DNA of 22,619 bases, taken from assembly GCA_016293495.1 (NCBI GenBank), contig JAEDED010000032.1, forward strand, positions 1-22,619, given 5' to 3'. The notes below the pieces were generated by a model, which was given only the letters and a program-made list of their open reading frames with translations, ran no database searches and was not told where the DNA came from. The stretch comes from Treponema sp. GTDB taxonomy: Bacteria; Spirochaetota; Spirochaetia; Treponematales; Treponemataceae. A program made the translations under genes and the position numbers. Below are positions 15,870 through 22,619 of the stretch, piece by piece (the stretch's first letter is position 1; each line of letters begins with the position of its first letter).

Positions 15870-17447
15870 ATGTCAGACGAAGTTAGAGTTCGCTACGCAC
15901 CATCTCCTACAGGAATGCAGCACATCGGTGGTGTTAGAACTGCACTTTTTAATTATCTTTATGCTCGTTCAAAGGGCGGAAAATTCATTCTCCGTCTCGA
16001 AGACACAGACCGCACACGCTATGACGAAAAATATGTTCAGAACCTTTATGACACAATGGCATGGCTTGGAATTGACTGGGACGAAGGCGGTTCAAAGGGT
16101 GGAGAATATGGTCCTTATGTTCAGTCAGAACGCTTTGAACTTTACAAAGAATATGCTCAGAAACTTTTAGACAACGGCGAAGCTTACTACTGTTTCTGTG
16201 ACTCAGAACGCCTCGACCGCATCAGAAAAATTCAGACAGAAAATAAAATGGCTCCAGGTTACGACCGTAACTGCCGCCACCTTACTCCAGAAGAGGTAAA
16301 GGCAAATCTCGATGCCGGAAAGCCATACGTAATCCGTCTCAAAGTTCCAATGGAAGGAACAACAAAATTTAATGACCACATCTTGGGCGATATCGAATGG
16401 AAAAACGAAGATATTTCTCCAGACCCAGTATTGCTTAAGTCAGACGGATTCCCAACATACCACCTTGCAAACATCGTTGACGACCACATGATGAAAATTA
16501 GCCACGTAATGCGCGCTCAGGAATGGATTCCTTCTACACCTCTGCACGTTCAGATGTACAAATCATTCGGCTGGGAACATCCAGAATTCTGCCATCTTCC
16601 AATGGTAAACGGAGCAGACGGAAAAAAACTTTCTAAACGCCACGGTTCAACATCCCTCAATGAATTCCGTGCACGCGGATATCTTCCAAAGGCAATCGTA
16701 AACTACGTTGCAATGCTCGGTTGTTCATACGTTGAAGGTCAGGAATTTTATACAATGGAAGAACTTGCTAAAAACTTTAAGCTTGAACACCTTAACAAGG
16801 CTCCAGCTGTATTTGACTACAAAAAGCTTGAATACTACAACGGTAACTATATCCGCCAGATGAGCGCTGAAGAACTTTATAAATGGACACTTCCATTCAT
16901 TACTGGCACTGGGGATGCAACTCTTGAAATCAATCCGGAAAATCCACAGCCAAAACCAAATGTAGGACCAGAATTCTCAGGCGTTGCAATGGGAGAAGAC
17001 GGTCGCCCTTACTGTGTTGATAAATCAATGAACATGTCTACAGAAGATGTTGAAAAAACACTTCTCGGTCTTATGCCATTGATCCAGGAACGCCTTAAGT
17101 TCCTTACAGAAGCTGCAGAAATGGTACACTTTATGTTTACAGAACCTCAAGTTCCACCAGCTGAACAGATCATTCCAAAGAAGATTGACCTTGCCAAGAC
17201 AAAAGAAGTACTCGAAGCTGCAAAAGATTTCGTAGCAAAAGTATTTGACCTTGACCACGAAGCTGCAGAAAACCTTGCTAAAGAAAAAGCAGAAGTTCTC
17301 GGAATCAAACTCGGTGACTTTATGATGCCGATCCGTATGGCAGTAACAGGAAGCCGCGTTTCACCTCCATTAATCGGTTCAATCCTTGTTCTTGGAAAAG
17401 AAAAATCAATCGCAAGAATCGAAAAAACTCTTGCTGCATTGAACTAA
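15870..17447 (+). CDS. gltX: Glutamyl-tRNA synthetase
   Basis: 525-residue class I aminoacyl-tRNA synthetase charging tRNA-Glu in the cytoplasm; the product also feeds tetrapyrrole synthesis and, in bacteria lacking GlnRS, the transamidation route to Gln-tRNA. The HIGH motif appears as HIGG (18-21) in YAPSPTGMQHIGG, and the KMSKS motif as KKLSKR (252-257). The conserved LRLEDTDRTR is present near residues 41-50. The C-terminal helical anticodon-binding domain runs from about 385. Residues about 343-385 form a polar, proline-rich stretch between catalytic and anticodon domains that looks longer than in E. coli GltX. The gene stands alone between a strong promoter and a strong terminator. Confidence 0.97.
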   Translation: MSDEVRVRYAPSPTGMQHIGGVRTALFNYLYARSKGGKFILRLEDTDRTRYDEKYVQNLYDTMAWLGIDWDEGGSKGGEYGPYVQSERFELYKEYAQKLLDNGEAYYCFCDSERLDRIRKIQTENKMAPGYDRNCRHLTPEEVKANLDAGKPYVIRLKVPMEGTTKFNDHILGDIEWKNEDISPDPVLLKSDGFPTYHLANIVDDHMMKISHVMRAQEWIPSTPLHVQMYKSFGWEHPEFCHLPMVNGADGKKLSKRHGSTSLNEFRARGYLPKAIVNYVAMLGCSYVEGQEFYTMEELAKNFKLEHLNKAPAVFDYKKLEYYNGNYIRQMSAEELYKWTLPFITGTGDATLEINPENPQPKPNVGPEFSGVAMGEDGRPYCVDKSMNMSTEDVEKTLLGLMPLIQERLKFLTEAAEMVHFMFTEPQVPPAEQIIPKKIDLAKTKEVLEAAKDFVAKVFDLDHEAAENLAKEKAEVLGIKLGDFMMPIRMAVTGSRVSPPLIGSILVLGKEKSIARIEKTLAALN

Positions 17448-17487
17448 GCTTTTGTAAAGTTGAGTCATTGAAATAATGAAAACTATT

Positions 17488-17521
17488 GCCCGTCTGGGGA
17501 TTCTCAGACGGGCTTTTTTTG
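17488..17521 (+). terminator. Intrinsic terminator after gltX
   Basis: GCCCGTCTG (17488-17496) pairs perfectly with CAGACGGGC (17505-17513) around an 8-base loop and is followed by a T-run. Confidence 0.95.
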
Positions 17522-17555
17522 TTTTTAAGGGGAATTTTTAATCTATGCAAGAGAG

Positions 17556-17714
17556 ATGACTTTATCGTATTTTTACAAGAAGGCATTTACTATTGATGAA
17601 GCTTACGATATCCTTAAAGAAAACAGTGGAACTCAGTTTGAGCCTTCACTTGTAAAGGTTATGTTGATTATCAGAAGTGACCTTGAAAAAATCTATGGAA
17701 AGAAAAATGATTGA
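17556..17714 (+). pseudogene. C-terminal remnant of an HD-GYP (cyclic-di-GMP phosphodiesterase-like) domain
   Basis: A 52-codon open frame starts at the ATG at 17556. From residue 7 it reads YKKAFTIDEAYDIL, then GTQFEPSLVKVML, which matches the end of HD-GYP domains (PYK.AF..EEAL.I....GT.FDP.LV..F). The HD and GYP catalytic parts are absent, so it cannot hydrolyse cyclic-di-GMP. It starts only 35 bases after the gltX terminator, leaving no room for the rest of the gene. The ATG overlaps the stop of a four-codon frame (MQER, start 17545) as ATGA, and its own stop (17712-17714) overlaps the start of the next gene. Open-frame preservation could be chance, recent decay, or a retained small protein. 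Confidence 0.6.
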
Positions 17715-18858
17715 TTCTAAATACACAAAATGGGTTGCAGCCTGGGGCAACTCTACTTCAATTTCTGACCGGGACATTTCAACTTATTCAAAAAATCTTA
17801 CTTTACGATATCCGGTAAAAATGTGCTTCAACGGAAGTAAACTCCGCTTTCACTTTTCAAACCTTACCGGAACAGAAACTGTAAAAATTACAAAAGCATT
17901 TGTCGCGGACACAAGGACTTTAGAATACAAAAACGTTCCAATTACATCAAACGGTAAAACAGAAATCGAAATCCCTGCAGGTAAAGAAGTTGTAAGTGAT
18001 GAAGTGGAATTTTCGGTTAACCGAGGAGCCGTTTTAAATGTCAGCATGTATTTTGAAGGCTTTACACAGATGTCATCAGGAACTCACGTAACAGGTCCTT
18101 TAAGCAAGGCTCAGTTTGCGTACGGCGATTTTTCTGAGGCAAAGGAATTTGACAAAGACCTTTCAAAATCAACACCGTGGTTTTATTTCTTAAATACAAT
18201 CGATGTTCTTACCGAAGAGAAAAACCACGCCTTCATCTGTTACGGCGATTCTATAACAGCACAGAGCTGGCCTGATTACCTTACGCTTCGTCTTGAAAAA
18301 GAAGGCATTGATAACGTTTCTATCATTCGCCGTGCAGTCTGTGGAACAAGAATCCTCCGCCAGTATGACTGCATTACATATCAGGCATACGGCTTAAAAG
18401 GCGAAACAAGGTTTCCTATTGAAGCAAACGTAAGCGGTGCAACTGCAGTTTTGATCCAGCATGGAATTAACGACATCATTCATCCTGTTGGTGAAGAAGT
18501 AAATCAGTTCAGACCTTGGAGCGATTTACCGACAGCAGACGAAATGACAGAAGGCTTTGAAAACCTTTATGTAAAGCACGCACGGACACTCGGCCTTAAA
18601 GTTTACGGCGGAACACTTCTTCCGATTTACGGCTGGAGAACTTATGCAGATTTTAGAGATGAACTTCGCGTAAAATTCAACGACTATATCCGCCGTACAG
18701 AAACTTTGGACGGAGTAGTAGACTTTGACAAAGCAGTTCGCGATAATGAAAAAAATGAAAGATTTGCCGAAGGTTTTGACTCAGGCGATCATCTTCATCC
18801 AAGTGAAGCAGCATATAAAGCAATGGCTGATGCCGTTAATCTTGATTTTCTAAAATAA
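17707..18858 (+). CDS. SGNH/GDSL-family hydrolase (probable esterase) with N-terminal beta domain
   Basis: 383 residues starting at the ATG at 17707 (MIDSKYTKW). No signal peptide is seen, so it is probably cytoplasmic. Residues about 8-150 form a beta-rich domain of the type preceding the hydrolase in carbohydrate-active SGNH enzymes. The hydrolase domain follows: block I YGDSIT with nucleophile S182, block III HGIND with N255, and block V SGDHLHP with D361 and H364, giving a complete Ser-Asp-His set. The substrate is probably an acylated sugar, by family only. GGAAAG precedes the ATG. An upstream in-frame GTG (17677) would overlap the HD-GYP remnant by 38 bases and lacks a ribosome-binding site. 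It lies 24 bases before pncB, so they are probably co-transcribed. Confidence 0.85.
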   Translation: MIDSKYTKWVAAWGNSTSISDRDISTYSKNLTLRYPVKMCFNGSKLRFHFSNLTGTETVKITKAFVADTRTLEYKNVPITSNGKTEIEIPAGKEVVSDEVEFSVNRGAVLNVSMYFEGFTQMSSGTHVTGPLSKAQFAYGDFSEAKEFDKDLSKSTPWFYFLNTIDVLTEEKNHAFICYGDSITAQSWPDYLTLRLEKEGIDNVSIIRRAVCGTRILRQYDCITYQAYGLKGETRFPIEANVSGATAVLIQHGINDIIHPVGEEVNQFRPWSDLPTADEMTEGFENLYVKHARTLGLKVYGGTLLPIYGWRTYADFRDELRVKFNDYIRRTETLDGVVDFDKAVRDNEKNERFAEGFDSGDHLHPSEAAYKAMADAVNLDFLK

Positions 18859-18882
18859 TTCCTTGAAACAGGAGTCGATAAA

Positions 18883-20124
18883 ATGAAACTTAATCCAGTA
18901 ATCACAAGTCTTTTAGAAACAGACCTTTATAAATTTTCAATGGGACAGGCAATTTACCATCAGTTCCCGTCGTATAAAACACTGTGGACATTCAAATGCC
19001 GTAACGAAAGCGTAAAGTTCACACCGGAGATGGTAGAAGAAATCAAGGAGCAGATTAAAAGCTACTGCAATATCCGTTTTACAGAAGAGGAACTTGATTA
19101 CCTCCGCAAAATTGAATGGCTCCACGAAGATTACATTGAACATCTTCGAATCTGGAAGCCTCGCTACGAAGATTTTGAAATCACTTCTGACGGCCCTAAA
19201 GGTTTCAGCCTTGAAGCATCGGGAACCTGGCTCAATACTTCAATGTATGAAATTCCTATTCTTGCAATCATCAACGAAGTTTACTTCAGAATGCAGTTCG
19301 ATTACACAGAACTTTTTGAACAGTATAAAAGAAAACTCAACGAAAAAGTTAACTGGCTCAAAGACGGAACATACAGCATCGGAGCCTTCAGTGAATTCGG
19401 ACTTCGCCGCAGATTGAGTGCAGAAGCGCAGGATCTTGCCGTTAAGCTTTTGTGCGAAAACAACGGAAGCTACAAAGATTCATTCTGCGTCGGAACTTCA
19501 AACGTTTACCTTGCAAAAAAATATAACGTAAAACCAGCTGGCACTATGGCGCACGAATTTGTAATGTGTGTAGGTCAGGGAAATCCGATGTACAATCCTG
19601 CATATTCAAACAAATTTGCAATGGAAGCCTGGACAAAAGAATACGGAGTATTAAACGGAACTTACCTTACAGACACAATCGGCGAGGCAACAACTCACCG
19701 CGACATGGGATACACATTCACTTGTCTTTTCGGCGGCGTGCGCCACGATTCCGGCGATCCGTACGAATGGGGTGAGGAATGGATCAGGCACTACGAAAAG
19801 TACTACAGCAAATATCACGATGAACGCGTAAATCCAAAATCAAAAATGCTTTTATTCAGCGACTCACTTGATTTTGAACGCGCTTCAAAACTCTACAGCT
19901 ACTTCAAAGACAGAATCAAAGTTGCATTCGGTATCGGAACCTACATCGCAAACGACACAGATGTAGAAGCGCTTAACATCGTAATGAAAGTTAGTGAATG
20001 TAACGGCCGCCCTGTTGCAAAGCTTTCGAATGAAGCTGGAAAGACAATGTGTAAGGACGACGAATACGTTGAGTATTTGAAAAAGACGATTGAGTGGAGA
20101 TTGACTCACACAGCGCATAAATAA
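18883..20124 (+). CDS. pncB: Nicotinate phosphoribosyltransferase
   Basis: 413 residues, cytoplasmic. Joins nicotinate and PRPP to nicotinate mononucleotide, with ATP hydrolysis, in the Preiss-Handler NAD salvage route. The N-terminus LLETDLYKFSMGQAIYHQFP is the family signature. The autophosphorylated histidine is H224 in GTMAHEF, and the phosphoribosyl-binding segments FGGVRHDSGDP and LFSDSLDF follow. The length is normal for the bacterial ~400-residue PncB branch. AGGAG lies 8 bases before the ATG. Confidence 0.95.
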   Translation: MKLNPVITSLLETDLYKFSMGQAIYHQFPSYKTLWTFKCRNESVKFTPEMVEEIKEQIKSYCNIRFTEEELDYLRKIEWLHEDYIEHLRIWKPRYEDFEITSDGPKGFSLEASGTWLNTSMYEIPILAIINEVYFRMQFDYTELFEQYKRKLNEKVNWLKDGTYSIGAFSEFGLRRRLSAEAQDLAVKLLCENNGSYKDSFCVGTSNVYLAKKYNVKPAGTMAHEFVMCVGQGNPMYNPAYSNKFAMEAWTKEYGVLNGTYLTDTIGEATTHRDMGYTFTCLFGGVRHDSGDPYEWGEEWIRHYEKYYSKYHDERVNPKSKMLLFSDSLDFERASKLYSYFKDRIKVAFGIGTYIANDTDVEALNIVMKVSECNGRPVAKLSNEAGKTMCKDDEYVEYLKKTIEWRLTHTAHK

Positions 20125-20159
20125 GAAAAAAAAGGTGCACTTCATTTTCGCATTTGATG

Positions 20160-20168
20160 TGGTATAAT
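20160..20168 (+). promoter_or_regulatory. Extended -10 promoter of the phosphorylase gene, flanked by an inverted repeat
   Basis: TGGTATAAT (20160-20168) is a TGn-extended -10 with a perfect TATAAT; no good -35 lies 16-18 bases upstream. TGCACTT (20136-20142) and AAGTGCA (20172-20178) form a 7-bp inverted repeat placed symmetrically around the promoter, a possible operator. The predicted start is near 20175. Confidence 0.6.
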
Positions 20169-20189
20169 AAAAAGTGCAGTTTTATGCAG

Positions 20190-20220
20190 ATTCCTTTTTT
20201 AAATTTATAAAGGAATTTTT
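20190..20220 (+). terminator. Leader hairpin with T-tail before the phosphorylase gene
   Basis: ATTCCTTT (20190-20197) pairs with AAAGGAAT (20209-20216), followed by Ts to 20220, immediately before the AAGGAG ribosome-binding site (20221-20226). It resembles a weak intrinsic terminator or attenuator inside the 5' leader. Confidence 0.45.
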
Positions 20221-20232
20221 AAGGAGAAGAAT

Positions 20233-21021
20233 ATGGTTGATTATACAGAAGGCTCTGGCAAACAGTATCACACTGGCGTAGGCCCTAGCGATATCGGAAA
20301 ATACGTTATCATGCCCGGCGACCCGAAACGCTGTGCAAAGATTGCAGAATATTTTGACGATGCAAAACTTATTGCCGATGTCAGAGAATATGTTACATAT
20401 ACAGGAACTTTAAACGGCGTAAAGGTAAGCGTTACTTCAACAGGTATCGGTGGACCTTCGGCTTCAATTGCAATCGATGAACTTGCAAAATGCGGTGCCC
20501 ACACATTTTTGCGTGTAGGAACCTGCGGCGGAATGCAGGAAGATGTATTAGGCGGCGACATTGTTATCGCAACAGGTGCTGTCCGCATGGAAGGAACTTC
20601 GCGCGAGTTTGCTCCGATCGAATATCCGGCAGTTGCAAACATTCACTGTGTAAATGCAATGATGAAAGCTGCAGAAGATTTGAAAATCCGTCATCATGTC
20701 GGTGTCTGCCAGTGTAAAGATTCTTTCTTTGGTCAGCATGAACCTGAAATAATGCCTGTAAGCTATGAACTTGAAAACAAGTGGCAGGCATGGCTAAGAA
20801 TGGGATGTCTTGCTTCAGAAATGGAAAGTGCTGCACTCTTTATTGCAGGTCAGTTCCTTCGTGTAAGAGTCGGAAGCTGCTTCTTAGTTGTTGCAAATCA
20901 GGAACGGGCAAAGAAGGGGCTTGAAAACAAGCAGGTTCACGATACAGAGCTTGCAATCAAGGTTGCCGTCGGCGCACTTAAAGAGCTTATCGAAAAAGAC
21001 AGGGCAGAAGGCCGTCTTTAA
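20233..21021 (+). CDS. Nucleoside phosphorylase, uridine phosphorylase family
   Basis: 262 residues, cytoplasmic. Splits a nucleoside with phosphate into base and (deoxy)ribose 1-phosphate for pyrimidine salvage. The phosphate-binding set is PGDPKR (R33) and LRVGTCGG (R94, T97). The ribose-binding set is ASEMESAA (E196, M197, E198), as in E. coli Udp. The base-recognition loop reads FFGQHEPE: the glutamine equivalent to E. coli Gln166 is kept (Q168), but the following Arg168 position is glutamate (E170). Uridine is therefore the likeliest substrate but not certain. AAGGAG lies 6 bases before the ATG. Endonuclease IV follows after 36 bases. Confidence 0.88.
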   Translation: MVDYTEGSGKQYHTGVGPSDIGKYVIMPGDPKRCAKIAEYFDDAKLIADVREYVTYTGTLNGVKVSVTSTGIGGPSASIAIDELAKCGAHTFLRVGTCGGMQEDVLGGDIVIATGAVRMEGTSREFAPIEYPAVANIHCVNAMMKAAEDLKIRHHVGVCQCKDSFFGQHEPEIMPVSYELENKWQAWLRMGCLASEMESAALFIAGQFLRVRVGSCFLVVANQERAKKGLENKQVHDTELAIKVAVGALKELIEKDRAEGRL

Positions 21022-21057
21022 TTTAAGAACAAATATTTTATTTAAGAGAATTAAATT

Positions 21058-21915
21058 ATGTTACACATCGGATATCACGAATCAACATCAAACGGCCTTG
21101 AAGGTCTTGGAATCGAAGCGTTGGAAGTAGGGGCTGATACATTTGCCTTTTTTACAAGAAATCCCCGCGGCGGAAAAGCAAAAGACATTGATCCTTCTGA
21201 TGCAGAAAAACTTAACGCACTCAGAAAAGAACATAATTTTGCTCCACCTGTAGCTCATGCTCCTTACACAATGAATCCGTGTTCAGCTGACGAAGGCTTA
21301 AGACAGTATGCGTTGGAGATGATGATTGACGATTTTCTCCGCCTTGAATACACTCCGGGTTCCCTTTATAACTTTCATCCCGGAAGCCACACAGGTCAGG
21401 GCGCAGAAACTGGAATCGATTTGACTTCTTCAATGATTAGTAATGCCATTAAGGAAGCAGAAAAAAAAATCGGTAAAGCGCCATCTACAACTCTTTTGAT
21501 TGAAACAATGGCCGGAAAAGGTTCAGAAATCGGCCGCACTTTTGAAGAGGTACGCGCAATCATTGATAAAGCAGAAGAAAAATTCGGTTCTTCGTTAAAG
21601 GGACGCCTCGGTGTCTGCCTTGATACATGCCACATTTGGGACGGCGGCTATGATATCGTTAATGACCTTGACGGCGTTGTAACTCAGTTTGATAAAATCA
21701 TCGGCCTTGACCGCCTTAAAGCAATTCACCTTAACGACAGCATGAACGACCTCGGCGCACACAAAGACCGCCACGAAAAAATCGGAGAAGGTCACATCGG
21801 TTTTGAAGCTTTAAAGCGCGTAACGGTACATTCCGCACTAAAAGATCTGCCGTTCATTCTCGAAACTCCAAACGATCAGGCAGGATATAAGAAAGAGATT
21901 GAAATGTTAAGATAA
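21058..21915 (+). CDS. nfo: Endonuclease IV (AP endonuclease, deoxyribonuclease IV)
   Basis: 285 residues, cytoplasmic TIM-barrel enzyme cutting DNA 5' of abasic sites and cleaning blocked 3' ends in base-excision repair. All nine ligands of the tri-zinc centre are visible: H67 (AHAPY), H107 (NFHPGSH), E149 (IETMAGKG), D189 and H192 (LDTCHIWDGGYD), H224 (HLNDS), D237 and H239 (DRHEKIGEGHIG), E269 (LETP). Only a weak AAGAGAA precedes the ATG, and the gap to the phosphorylase gene is 36 bases, so it is probably expressed from the upstream promoter. No clear terminator follows; an AT-only inverted repeat (21953-21961 with 21975-21983) lies downstream without a T-run. Confidence 0.96.
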   Translation: MLHIGYHESTSNGLEGLGIEALEVGADTFAFFTRNPRGGKAKDIDPSDAEKLNALRKEHNFAPPVAHAPYTMNPCSADEGLRQYALEMMIDDFLRLEYTPGSLYNFHPGSHTGQGAETGIDLTSSMISNAIKEAEKKIGKAPSTTLLIETMAGKGSEIGRTFEEVRAIIDKAEEKFGSSLKGRLGVCLDTCHIWDGGYDIVNDLDGVVTQFDKIIGLDRLKAIHLNDSMNDLGAHKDRHEKIGEGHIGFEALKRVTVHSALKDLPFILETPNDQAGYKKEIEMLR

Positions 21916-22078
21916 ATGAATGATTAAAAAAAAAATCTGTGGTGTTGATATATTTTAATTTCAAGGAAATTATTAAATTAAAATTAGAAATGTTTTAAGT
22001 GCAATGTGTTTCATCCAGCGAAAAAAAAGGTATACTGCTTTTTGAAGAGGCCACTGAAAAAGTCCGCTAAGGATTGAA

Positions 22079-22108
22079 TTTACAAACACCACCTAAATAG
22101 AGTAAAAT
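22079..22108 (+). promoter_or_regulatory. Internal transposase promoter
   Basis: TTTACA (22079-22084), 18 bases, TAAAAT (22103-22108). The predicted start is near 22115, the first base of the 3' arm of the hairpin around it, and includes the AGGTGG ribosome-binding site. Confidence 0.5.
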
Positions 22109-22129
22109 TTATTCAGGTGGTGTTTTTTT
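22084..22129 (+). terminator. Hairpin with T-run before the transposase start
   Basis: AAACACCACCT (22084-22094) pairs perfectly with AGGTGGTGTTT (22115-22125), followed by further Ts up to the ATG at 22130. It can act as a terminator for transcripts entering the element and also hides the only Shine-Dalgarno-like sequence (AGGTGG, 22115-22120, 9 bases before the ATG). Confidence 0.8.
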
Positions 22130-22619
22130 ATGCTCAAGTCACAGCAAGAATTAAATTTCAGTCAATACACAGATTTATATGACAAATTGATTCCACAGGA
22201 TCATCTGTTCAGAAAAATAAATGAGCTGATAGATTTCAGTTTCATAAGGGATGAACTGAAAGATAAATATTGTCCAGACAACGGACGAACAGCCGAAGAT
22301 CCTGAATATCTTTTCAAATTCCTTTTCCTCAAATGTCTGCATCCTATGTCAGATGTTGACCTTGTGGAACGAGCTCTTTATGACCTTTCCTACAAATATT
22401 TTCTTGGACTAAATCCCGAAGATGAAGTGATAAATGCAAGCACACTGTCAAAGTTCAGAAAACTACGATTGAAAGATACGGAACTTCTGGATATGTTGAT
22501 AGAAAAGACGGTCCAGATTGCAATGGATAAAGGCATAATAGAATCAAAAAGCATAATCGTGGACGCAACACACACAAAATCACGCTACAACAGCCATCCG
22601 ATACGGGAAGTCCTGCAGG
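22130..22619 (+). CDS. IS1182-family transposase, 5' part (truncated by window end)
   Basis: 163 codons are visible with no stop. The N-terminal InsH/DUF772-like domain contains LFKFLFLKCLHPMSDVDLVE, LSYKYFLGLNPED and STLSKFRKLR, the pattern of IS1182 and related IS4/IS5-superfamily DDE transposases. The first catalytic aspartate is D145 in IIVDATHTKS. The frame is open and looks undamaged. Whether the element is complete cannot be judged from this window. Confidence 0.9.
   Translation, partial: MLKSQQELNFSQYTDLYDKLIPQDHLFRKINELIDFSFIRDELKDKYCPDNGRTAEDPEYLFKFLFLKCLHPMSDVDLVERALYDLSYKYFLGLNPEDEVINASTLSKFRKLRLKDTELLDMLIEKTVQIAMDKGIIESKSIIVDATHTKSRYNSHPIREVLQ

Larger units (their letters stand above)
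22049..22619 (+). mobile_element. IS1182-family insertion sequence, left part (cut by window end)
   Basis: The region holds the 5' part of an IS1182-type transposase. GGCCACTGAAAAAGTCCGC at about 22049-22067 has the look of the terminal repeat (the ACTGAAAAAGT core is common in such elements). The exact boundary is uncertain because the right end is outside the window. Bases 21916-22048, between nfo and this element, are AT-rich and hold no gene I can see. Confidence 0.7.

Noticed and set aside
17677..17706. In-frame GTG start extending the SGNH hydrolase by ten residues
   Set aside because: No ribosome-binding site, and it would overlap the HD-GYP remnant further; the ATG at 17707 has GGAAAG before it.
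20134..20144. GGTGCACTTCA identical to the IS150-like end at 101-111, suggesting an IS scar
   Set aside because: Only 11 bases match, and the following bases do not continue the terminal-repeat pattern; it is better read as part of the local inverted repeat.
22008..22036. Promoter with TATACT just outside the IS1182 element
   Set aside because: The -10 is plausible, but GTTTCA at the -35 position is poor and there is no TG extension; not called.

Overview
The window is a compact bacterial chromosome segment of moderate to low GC, densely coding on both strands. It has tightly spaced operons and intrinsic terminators, and insertion-sequence ends at or near both edges. A sigma-28-type chemotaxis promoter, a dCache-like methyl-accepting chemotaxis protein, an AGCS amino-acid symporter and overall codon and base use suggest a motile anaerobe. 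A Treponema-like spirochaete is my best guess; this is inference, because no rRNA or other decisive marker lies in the window.

Layout. Bases 1-111 look like the end of an IS150-group (IS3 family) element. Bases 166-6440 form a five-gene minus-strand operon read right to left: a membrane-anchored propeller-like protein, a catalytically degenerate M23/LytM-like exported protein, two non-identical phosphohexomutases, and a DnaQ-type exonuclease. A back-to-back promoter region (6441-6577) separates it from a plus-strand chemoreceptor with a sigma-28-like promoter. The chemoreceptor stop codon lies in a 20-bp triple tandem repeat. Next come a strong promoter, a single-aptamer glycine riboswitch with a visible terminator/antiterminator pair, and the AGCS symporter it controls (8410-10206). 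Lon protease, with its own promoter and terminator, follows. Then comes a probable HAD / secreted esterase / cation:proton antiporter unit (12843-15753), then glutamyl-tRNA synthetase with a consensus promoter and a clear terminator. After this are a 52-codon remnant of an HD-GYP domain overlapping an SGNH hydrolase gene, nicotinate phosphoribosyltransferase, a uridine-phosphorylase-family enzyme, and endonuclease IV. The right edge cuts through an IS1182-family transposase.

How the genes work together. The content is mainly housekeeping: sugar-phosphate interconversion, glycine uptake under riboswitch control, protein quality control, tRNA charging, NAD and pyrimidine salvage, base-excision repair, and ester removal from carbohydrates. 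The most informative parts are regulatory. They are the glycine OFF-switch architecture, three promoters whose -10 boxes sit so close to the ATG that the mRNAs should be leaderless or nearly so, and an IS hairpin whose predicted transcription start appears placed to let only the element's own transcript be translated. I found no CRISPR array, tRNA, rRNA, defence system or clearly new multi-gene system.
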